Positions 1 through 6,082 of a stretch of DNA of 6,916 nucleotides are shown one piece after another. The stretch lies in NCBI GenBank assembly GCA_036493595.1, contig DASXPN010000142.1, positions 1-6,916 on the forward strand, written 5' to 3'. This stretch comes from DATAES01 sp036493595. Its GTDB lineage: Bacteria > Actinomycetota > Acidimicrobiia > Acidimicrobiales > JACDCH01. The notes under the pieces are model-generated. The model had not been told where the DNA came from, did not search any database, and worked only from the letters and a program-made list of their open reading frames with translations. Position 1 is the first letter of the stretch. Every line of letters starts with the position of its first letter. The translations under genes were made by a program, and so were the position numbers.

Positions 1-1
1 A

Positions 2-268
2 GCCGGCGCGAACGGCGTGTCGCTCGGGGGCACGGCCGCCAAGCCGGGGGCACCGGCCGGGGGCGCGGCCGCTGGCGCGCCGGCCGCATCACAGGCGCCC
101 GCGGCGCCCAAGACCTCTCCGGTAGCCGCCATCGCCGCGAACGGCAAGCGGGGCGGGGCGATGGCCGCAGTCGGACTCGCGAGCCTCGGTTTGCTCGCCG
201 CTCTAGCCGCAGCCGACCAACGCAAGATGCGCCGCGCGCAGCGCGACATTCCTCTGTTCACGGTCTGA
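2..268 (+). CDS. C-terminal end of a membrane-anchored Ala/Pro/Gly-rich protein (5' partial)
   Basis: The frame is open from the left edge to a TGA at 266-268, giving 88 visible residues, so the true start lies outside the window. The in-frame GTG at 17 sits inside low-complexity sequence and has no ribosome binding site, so it is not a convincing start. Visible residues 1-47 are an Ala/Gly/Pro-rich linker. Residues about 51-71 are a hydrophobic Ala/Leu/Gly helix, followed by a basic tail (DQRKMRRAQR) ending in DIPLFTV. Helix plus positive tail is the pattern of a C-terminal membrane anchor with a cytoplasmic end, so the missing N-terminal part probably faces outside. I see no sortase LPXTG motif. 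The binding-protein gene starts only 31 bp downstream with no visible terminator, which suggests co-transcription with the transporter. Family and function are not recognisable from this fragment. Confidence 0.7.
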   Translation, partial: AGANGVSLGGTAAKPGAPAGGAAAGAPAASQAPAAPKTSPVAAIAANGKRGGAMAAVGLASLGLLAALAAADQRKMRRAQRDIPLFTV

Positions 269-281
269 GACACACACACTC

Positions 282-288
282 GAAGGAG
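282..288 (+). promoter_or_regulatory. Ribosome binding site of the substrate-binding protein gene
   Basis: GAAGGAG is a strong Shine-Dalgarno match 11 bases before the GTG at 300. It supports that GTG as the start over later in-frame GTG codons. It follows a short AC dinucleotide tract at 270-279 in the 31-bp gap after the upstream stop. No promoter is evident in this gap. Confidence 0.75.
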
Positions 289-299
289 CACCCGGACAA

Positions 300-1952
300 G
301 TGGCGTCACCCTATGTTCGTGAGGCTGGTAATCCGCCCCGCACAAGCTTTGCGGTGTGGCAGCGCGTGCTGCGCGGCTACGGCCCTCTCGCCGTACTCGT
401 CGTGTTGCTCGTCATGATGTCGCTGCTCGTGCCGTCAAAGGTCCAGAAGACCAACAGCGCAGCCGCGGCTGCGAATCGATCAGCGACCGCGGGTACCACG
501 GCCGGAGCCGGTGGACCGACCACCACCGCGCCGGGCGCCGGAGGAGCAGCGGCCACTCCCGATCCCAACGCGCAGCCGGCAGGCAACGGTGCCGTTCCGG
601 GCGGCACGCCCTGCGCAGGCGATCAGGTCCCGGGTGATCCGTACTCGCCTCCCTGCATTCAGTTCTCCGGTGACAACGGGGGCTCGACCCACCACGGCGT
701 GAACGCGACCGAGATCCACGTCGCCTACCGGGTGCTCGACGAGAAGGGCTTCCAGCAGACGCTCGCCGCACTGGCCGGTGCGTCCCTGACCGACTCTCCC
801 GACGACATCAAACGAACCATCCAGGCGCTGGGCGACTACTTCAACACCCACTACCAGTTCTACGGCCGCAAGCTCGTGTTCGACTTCTACAACGGCGTTG
901 GGTCCGACACGACCGAGCTCCTCGGTGGCGGTCAGGACAAGGCGCAAGTCGACGCGACGACGGTCCAGAGCATGGGCTCGTTCGCCGACATGTCCGCCAA
1001 CTCCGAGCCCTACGCCGATGCGCTCGCCAGCAAGGACATCGTCGGCTTCGGTGACCCGTACCTCTCGGTCAAGTGGCACGACGATCATGCGCCGTACATC
1101 TGGTCGATCGCGACCGCCGGCACCGAGGTCGCCAACTTCGCGGCCGAGTACGCGACCAAGAAGCTGTGCGGCGGGAACGCCGACTTCGCCGGCGGCGCGC
1201 TGAAGGGCCAGCCTCGCAAGTTCGCGACGCTCGCTCCCGAGAACGACTGGTACCAGGAGTCGGTGCAGGTCGCCCGGCAGACGTTCACGAACGCCGGTTG
1301 CGACCCGGGCCCCAACGTCGTCTACAAGCTCGACCTCGGCACGATGTCGAACCAGGCGACGAACATCATCGCCCAGATGCAGAGCCAGGGCGTCACCACG
1401 ATCACGTGTGGTTGCGACCCGATCATCCCGGTGTTCCTCTCGGGTGCGGCGGCTCGCCAGAACTACTTCCCCGAGTTCGTCATCACGGGTACGGCGCTCA
1501 CCGACACCGACATCGTCGGTCAGCTCTGGAACCAGGAGTTCGCGAAGCACGCCTTCGGCGTCAGCCCACTGACGCAAGCGGTGCCAGCGAACCAGACGCT
1601 CGGCTACGCCGCCTACAAGACGGTGCGCCAGGACGAGCCGGCGTTCTCGGTCGACCTCATCTACTACCAGATGGCGCAGATGGCGATCGGCCTCCAGATG
1701 GCCGGTCCGGACCTGACCCCGGACACGTTCCAGCAAGGGATGTTCGCCTATCCAGGCAAGCTCGGCCCTGCCGGATTCTGGTCCTTCGGTCCGCACGACT
1801 ACACGTGTGCCGACGATGTGAGAGAGATCTATTGGGATCCCAACGCAACCTCGACGTACAACCAGAAGCAGGGTGCGTACGTAGAGACGGACCATCAGCG
1901 CTACCGCGAAGGCCAGATCCCAGCCGGTACTCCCCAGATCCCGCAGCAGTGA
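300..1952 (+). CDS. ABC transporter substrate-binding protein, LivJ/Peripla_BP_6-like, membrane-tethered
   Basis: Extracytoplasmic receptor that captures ligand and delivers it to the permease encoded next door. The start is GTG, chosen for the GAAGGAG upstream; length is 550 residues, longer than typical LivJ proteins (about 370-400). Residues 1-26 are polar with Arg7, Arg14, Arg22 and Arg25. Residues about 27-46 form one hydrophobic helix. Residues about 52-105 are an Ala/Thr/Gly/Pro linker. From about 136 (GVNATEIHVAYRV) the type I periplasmic-binding fold runs to about 515, with segments such as FATLAPENDWYQESVQVARQ (309-328) and the actinobacterial-style GVTTITCGCDP (364-374). No Cys lies near the hydrophobic helix, so there is no lipobox; an uncleaved signal anchor fits better. 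A late signal-peptidase site around Ala54-Ala58 cannot be excluded. Seven Cys are present (105, 119, 290, 334, 370, 372, 503). The family is clear; the ligand is unknown. Confidence 0.9.
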   Translation: MASPYVREAGNPPRTSFAVWQRVLRGYGPLAVLVVLLVMMSLLVPSKVQKTNSAAAAANRSATAGTTAGAGGPTTTAPGAGGAAATPDPNAQPAGNGAVPGGTPCAGDQVPGDPYSPPCIQFSGDNGGSTHHGVNATEIHVAYRVLDEKGFQQTLAALAGASLTDSPDDIKRTIQALGDYFNTHYQFYGRKLVFDFYNGVGSDTTELLGGGQDKAQVDATTVQSMGSFADMSANSEPYADALASKDIVGFGDPYLSVKWHDDHAPYIWSIATAGTEVANFAAEYATKKLCGGNADFAGGALKGQPRKFATLAPENDWYQESVQVARQTFTNAGCDPGPNVVYKLDLGTMSNQATNIIAQMQSQGVTTITCGCDPIIPVFLSGAAARQNYFPEFVITGTALTDTDIVGQLWNQEFAKHAFGVSPLTQAVPANQTLGYAAYKTVRQDEPAFSVDLIYYQMAQMAIGLQMAGPDLTPDTFQQGMFAYPGKLGPAGFWSFGPHDYTCADDVREIYWDPNATSTYNQKQGAYVETDHQRYREGQIPAGTPQIPQQ

Positions 1953-1966
1953 GCATCTGACGCACC

Positions 1967-4159
1967 ATGACTGAGATCCTCAACTGGTGGCGGGGGCTGA
2001 CCCCTCGCCGGCGCGGCATCCTCACGGTCGTCGTCCCGACTGCGCTCTACGTGCTGGCCGGGGTGGCGACCGGACCGCACGGGTGGGTCCGGGATCACGC
2101 GCCGTTCGGCATCGTCGCCCTCGGTGTCGTGCAAGGCACGGTCATCGCGCTCGGTGCGATGGGCATCATCCTCATCTACCGCGCCAACCGGTTCATCAAC
2201 TTCGCCCACGGCGCACTCGGCAGCATGGTCGGTGTGCTCGCCATCGGCATGGTGCTCCAGCACGGTGTCTCCTACTGGGTCGCGTTGCCGGGCGCGGTGA
2301 TCGCCGGAGCGATAGCGGGCGCGGCCATCGAGTTCCTCGTCATCCGCCGGTTCCAGAACGCGACACGGCTCGTCGTGACCGTGGCGAGCATCGGTCTCGC
2401 TCAGCTACTCGGCGGGCTCGAGCTGTTCGGCTCGCAGAAGATCGGGTTCGTCTCCCTCACCGGCGGGTTCAATGCTCCGCTGCACATGAGCTTCCAGTTC
2501 GACGTGCACCGGTTCCAGGGCGACGAGATCCTGATCGTGGCCATCGTGCCGGTGGTGATCCTCGCGCTGACGTGGTTCCTGCTGAAGACGCACAGCGGCA
2601 TCGGCGTGCGCGCCGCGGCGGAAAACCAGGACCGTGCGTTGCTGCTCGGCATCCCCGTCCGCCGCCTGTCGACCTATGTGTGGTTGATCGCCGGTGGCCT
2701 GGCCGCGCTCACCTACATGCTGCAAGCGCCGTTCTCGGGCGTGAAGCCGGGCGTCGCGTCGAACGGACCGACGGTGCTGCTCCCCCTGCTGGCGGCCGCG
2801 GTGGTCGCCCGCATGGAGTCGTTGCCGACCGCGTTCGCGGCCGGCGTCGGTCTCGGGATCATGGAGAACATCGTCCGGTGGGACAACCAGTCGAAGCCGT
2901 CGATGGTCGACGTCTGCTACCTCATCGTGATCGTCGCCGCCCTGCTCCTCCAGCGCGGGAAGCTCTCCCGTGGGCAGGAGAGCGGCGGGTCCTCGTGGTC
3001 CGCGATCGGAGCCATCAAACCGATACCGAGAGAGCTCCGCTCGCTACCTGAGGTCCGAATAGGGAAGTTCGCCATCCTGAGCGTCATCGCGCTCGCGTTC
3101 ATCTACCTGCCGCGCGGGTGGTCACCGAGCAACCAGTTGCTTGCCGGCTTCGCCATCGTGTGGGCACTGATCGGCGTGAGCCTCGTCATACTGACCGGCT
3201 GGGGCGGTCACATCAGCCTCGGCCAGTTCGGCATCGCGGGCGTCGGCGGCATGGTCGCGGCAAACATGATCGCCAACAACAACGTCGACTTCTTCTTCGT
3301 GATCCTCGCCGCCGCCGGAGCGGGCGCCCTGATCGCGTTGCTCGTGGGACTACCAGCGCTGCGCATCACCGGCTTGTTCCTCGCGGTGACGACATTGGCG
3401 TTCGCGATCGCGCTCGACAGCTTCTTCCTCAACCAGAACACGTTCCCGCAGTTCATCAAGAGCAAGGTCAGTCGTGGTGTGCTCTGGGAACGGTTCAACA
3501 TGAACGACAACTACGTGATGTACCTCGTGTGCCTTGGGTTCCTCGCTGTCGCGATCCTCCTGTCGCTCGGCGTGCGCAAGGCGCGCAACGGACGAGTGCT
3601 GATCGCTACTCGCGACAACCAGCGGGCCGCGGAAGCAGCCAGCGTGCCGACGACACAGGTGAAGCTGTCCGGCTTCCTGCTCGCCGGCGCGATCGCCGGC
3701 GTCGCCGGGGCGCTCGACGTACTCCTCATCCAGGGCCTGAGCGTCGGCACCTTCAACCCGCTCGACTCCATCACGGTGTTCTCGACCGCGGTCATCGGTG
3801 GCCTCGGTTCGATCACCGGCGCACTGATCGGCGTCCTGCTGTTCAAGTACCTCGAGACGCTGACGTTCCTCGGTGATCTCCGGCTGGCGTTGAACGGGCT
3901 CGGCCTGCTCGTCGTGCTCTACCTCCTGCCCGGCGGTCTCGGTCAGTTGGTGTTCAACGTGCGGGACCGGATCCTGCGACGGATCGCCGCTCGCCGCGGC
4001 ATCCTCGTGCCGAGCCTTCTCGCCGACAAGCGAGAGGCTGACGGTGAGGACAAGCCGGACGACGAAGTCGATCTGTTGCGCGGTGCCCTCGCTGACGCGC
4101 CTGCGTCAGAACCGGCACCACCCGAGCCCGAGCTCGAAACGGTCGGAGCATCGCAATGA
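1967..4159 (+). CDS. livHM: Fused LivH-LivM-type ABC transporter permease
   Basis: Transmembrane channel of a branched-chain-amino-acid-type importer, with both permease subunits in one 730-residue chain. Residues about 48-330 are LivH-like: NFAHGALGSM (78-87) matches the family INFAHG motif, and GIGVRAAAENQDRALLLGIP (211-230) is the cytoplasmic coupling loop that contacts an ATPase. Residues about 366-665 are LivM-like: LTGWGGHISLGQFGIAGVGG (409-428), LFLAVTTLAFA (470-480), the second coupling loop NGRVLIATRDNQRAAEAASV (541-560) and AVIGGLGSITGALIG (608-622). I count roughly 17-19 hydrophobic segments, including an extra one at 17-35. A hydrophilic linker of about 35 residues joins the halves. 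The tail from 687 is acidic (14 Asp/Glu against 4 Lys/Arg). The gene begins 14 bp after the binding-protein stop with only a weak Shine-Dalgarno match (AGTGAG, 1948-1953), so translational coupling is likely. The symbol indicates family, not substrate. Confidence 0.93.
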   Translation: MTEILNWWRGLTPRRRGILTVVVPTALYVLAGVATGPHGWVRDHAPFGIVALGVVQGTVIALGAMGIILIYRANRFINFAHGALGSMVGVLAIGMVLQHGVSYWVALPGAVIAGAIAGAAIEFLVIRRFQNATRLVVTVASIGLAQLLGGLELFGSQKIGFVSLTGGFNAPLHMSFQFDVHRFQGDEILIVAIVPVVILALTWFLLKTHSGIGVRAAAENQDRALLLGIPVRRLSTYVWLIAGGLAALTYMLQAPFSGVKPGVASNGPTVLLPLLAAAVVARMESLPTAFAAGVGLGIMENIVRWDNQSKPSMVDVCYLIVIVAALLLQRGKLSRGQESGGSSWSAIGAIKPIPRELRSLPEVRIGKFAILSVIALAFIYLPRGWSPSNQLLAGFAIVWALIGVSLVILTGWGGHISLGQFGIAGVGGMVAANMIANNNVDFFFVILAAAGAGALIALLVGLPALRITGLFLAVTTLAFAIALDSFFLNQNTFPQFIKSKVSRGVLWERFNMNDNYVMYLVCLGFLAVAILLSLGVRKARNGRVLIATRDNQRAAEAASVPTTQVKLSGFLLAGAIAGVAGALDVLLIQGLSVGTFNPLDSITVFSTAVIGGLGSITGALIGVLLFKYLETLTFLGDLRLALNGLGLLVVLYLLPGGLGQLVFNVRDRILRRIAARRGILVPSLLADKREADGEDKPDDEVDLLRGALADAPASEPAPPEPELETVGASQ
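4145..4148 (+). promoter_or_regulatory. Ribosome binding site of the ATPase gene, inside the permease gene
   Basis: GGAG lies 7 bases before the ATG at 4156, within the last codons of the permease gene. That ATG shares the ATGA overlap with the permease stop (TGA 4157-4159). This arrangement supports the chosen start and implies translational coupling of the two transporter chains. Confidence 0.65.
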
Positions 4160-6039
4160 AGCTGCGCGCAGACCGGGCCCGAATCTCGAACGGCCACCAC
4201 TCCGACGGGGACGACGACCCCGACGCCATCGACCTCGAAGCGGATACGGGCGAGGTCCCCGTAGCCACGACCACGGCAACGAGCGGCGAGCCGCTGCTGA
4301 GTTGCCGCGGCATCGACATGGCGTACGGCTCCGTGCAGATTCTGTTCGATGTCGACTTCGATGTCGCCGAAGGCGAGATCGTCGCGCTGCTCGGTACCAA
4401 TGGCGCCGGCAAGTCCACGCTGCTGAAGGGCATCTGCGGACTGGTGAAGCCCAAGCGCGGCTCGGTGACCTTCAAGGGCGAGGATGTGACCAACCTGCCC
4501 GCCGACACGACGACGCATCGCGGTGTGTCGTTGATGCCGGGCGGCAAGGGTGTTTTCCCGACGCTTTCAGTCGCCGAGAACCTGCGACTGGCGGCGTGGA
4601 CGATCCGCAACAACTCGAAGCGAGTCGACGCTGCTCGCCGAGAGGTCGAGGAACTGTTCCCGATCCTGAAGCAGCGCTCGAGCCAGATGGCCGGCGATCT
4701 GTCAGGCGGCGAGCAGCAGATGCTCGCCCTCGGCGGAGCGTTGATGACCAAGCCTGAATTGCTGATGATCGACGAGCTGTCCCTGGGGCTCGCGCCGACC
4801 ATCGTCGGGCAGTTGCTCGAGGTCGTCCGCGAGATCCATCGCCGCGGCACGACGATCGTGATCGTCGAGCAATCGATCAACGTCGCGCTGAACCTGGCCG
4901 AGCGAGCCGTTTTCATGGAGAAGGGCGAAGTGCGGTTCGAAGGCGCGGCGACCGAGTTGCTCGAGCGACCCGACATCCTGCGATCGGTGTTCATCGCCGG
5001 TGCCAACGCCAAGCAGGTGGCCGAGGAGAGTGACAGCCCGGACATCGAGAAGGCCGCGGCCATGGCCGAGAAGCGGGTCATCGCCGAGGACGCTCCCGTC
5101 GTACTCGAATGCGCCGGCGTCGTGAAGCGCTTCGGTGGTATCACCGCGGTCGACAACGTCGACCTCAAGTTGCAGCAGGGTCAGATCCTCGGACTGATCG
5201 GCCACAACGGCGCCGGCAAGACCACGCTGATGGACTGCATCTCCGGCTTCCTCGACATCGATGGCGGCCGCATCCACCTCCGGGGTGTCGACATCAGTGA
5301 GTGGGCTCCCCACGAGCGGGCCAAGGGCGCGCTCGGTCGCTCGTTCCAGGACGCATTGCTGTTCCCGTCGCTGACGGTTGCCGAAACCATCGCCGTTGCC
5401 CGCGAGCGTCATCTCGAGACGAAGGACATGATGGCGGCGGCCTTCCAGCTTCCCGCCTCGTACGAATCGGAGCTCGCGGTGTGGACCAAGGTCGACGAGC
5501 TCATCGACCTCATGGGCCTCGGCGCCTTCCGCGAGAAGCTGACGGGCGAGCTGTCGACCGGCAGCCGCCGCATCGTCGATTTGGCCTGCATCCTCGCCGA
5601 GGACCCGAAGGTGCTCATGCTCGATGAGCCATCGGGCGGTGTCGCGCAGAAGGAGACCGAGGCGCTCGGCCCGCTGCTGTTGCGCGTGCGCGAGCACACG
5701 GGCTGTTCGATCCTGGTGATCGAACACGACATGCCTCTGCTCAGCTCGATTTGCGACACGATGGTCGCGCTCGAACTGGGCGGTGTGATCGCCGAGGGCA
5801 CGCCGACAGAGGTGCTCGAGCATCCGCGAGTCATCGAGTCGTACCTCGGCACGGACGAGTCGGCCATCAACCGGTCGGGCGCACGCGGTGAGTCGAAGCC
5901 GAAGACGCGCCCCAAGTCCACCGCCCCGAAGTCCGGTACCGCCGCCGCCGCGAAGCCTCGACCGCGCCGGGCGACCGCTACCGCGACGGCGACGGAGGAC
6001 GCGCCGCGACGGCGCCAGTTGCGCGCCAGAGGGCACTGA
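4156..6039 (+). CDS. livFG: Fused LivF-LivG-type ABC transporter ATP-binding protein
   Basis: Cytoplasmic ATPase that powers the adjacent permease, with two nucleotide-binding domains in 627 residues. Domain 1 (about 47-282) is LivF-like: Walker A GTNGAGKST (80-88), signature LSGGE (182-186), Walker B LLMIDE with Glu207, and VEQ (237-239) in place of the H-loop, as in LivF proteins. Domain 2 (about 316-568) is LivG-like: Walker A GHNGAGKTT (349-357), Q-loop Gln398, signature LSTGS (466-470), Walker B VLMLDE with Glu491, and His524 in IEHDM. A charged linker of about 32 residues joins them. Oddities: the Q-loop position of domain 1 reads PGGKG where LivF usually has PEGR; Walker B continues DELS instead of DEPS; the domain 2 signature is divergent. 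Residues 17-33 are acidic; the tail 573-627 is basic (16 Lys/Arg against 3 acidic) and includes an Ala-Thr repeat. The domain order is F then G. The symbol indicates family only. Confidence 0.94.
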   Translation: MKLRADRARISNGHHSDGDDDPDAIDLEADTGEVPVATTTATSGEPLLSCRGIDMAYGSVQILFDVDFDVAEGEIVALLGTNGAGKSTLLKGICGLVKPKRGSVTFKGEDVTNLPADTTTHRGVSLMPGGKGVFPTLSVAENLRLAAWTIRNNSKRVDAARREVEELFPILKQRSSQMAGDLSGGEQQMLALGGALMTKPELLMIDELSLGLAPTIVGQLLEVVREIHRRGTTIVIVEQSINVALNLAERAVFMEKGEVRFEGAATELLERPDILRSVFIAGANAKQVAEESDSPDIEKAAAMAEKRVIAEDAPVVLECAGVVKRFGGITAVDNVDLKLQQGQILGLIGHNGAGKTTLMDCISGFLDIDGGRIHLRGVDISEWAPHERAKGALGRSFQDALLFPSLTVAETIAVARERHLETKDMMAAAFQLPASYESELAVWTKVDELIDLMGLGAFREKLTGELSTGSRRIVDLACILAEDPKVLMLDEPSGGVAQKETEALGPLLLRVREHTGCSILVIEHDMPLLSSICDTMVALELGGVIAEGTPTEVLEHPRVIESYLGTDESAINRSGARGESKPKTRPKSTAPKSGTAAAAKPRPRRATATATATEDAPRRRQLRARGH

Positions 6040-6052
6040 GCACTCTGTTGCT

Positions 6053-6082
6053 CTGACGCTGACGCGTCGTGTAGCTCGTCAG
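6053..6082. terminator. Possible stem-loop between convergent genes
   Basis: CTGACG (6053-6058) is the perfect inverse of CGTCAG (6077-6082). A possible inner CT/AG pairing and the palindrome GACGCGTC (6061-6068) lie within the loop. The element starts 14 bases after the ATPase stop and overlaps the stop codon of the convergent gene, a place where a shared terminator is expected. The stem is only 6 bp and no T-run follows on either strand, so it is not a canonical intrinsic terminator. Chance pairing is quite possible in such GC-rich DNA. Confidence 0.25.

Noticed and set aside
17..268. Complete small gene starting at the GTG at 17
   Set aside because: The frame continues open to the window edge in the same low-complexity sequence and no ribosome binding site precedes the GTG, so a longer gene cut by the window is more likely.
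270..279. AC dinucleotide tract as a phase-variation switch for the binding-protein gene
   Set aside because: It is only five AC units long and lies in a short leader before a normal ribosome binding site; too short to argue for slippage control.
480..1895. Long minus-strand open frame (471 codons) opposite the binding-protein gene
   Set aside because: It is rich in Arg, Val, Gly and Glu with no recognisable domain, and mirrors the codon pattern of the well-supported forward gene. Long antisense frames are common in high-GC DNA.
1073..1960. Forward open frame of 295 codons overlapping the binding-protein gene in another frame
   Set aside because: The translation is Arg/Pro-rich without domain signs and is fully explained by GC bias in the true frame.
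3954..6036. Two long minus-strand open frames (3954-5168 and 4702-6036) opposite the ATPase gene
   Set aside because: Both are low-complexity Ser/Arg- or Arg/Leu/Asp-rich translations with no domain. The forward frame has complete Walker A, signature and Walker B motifs twice.
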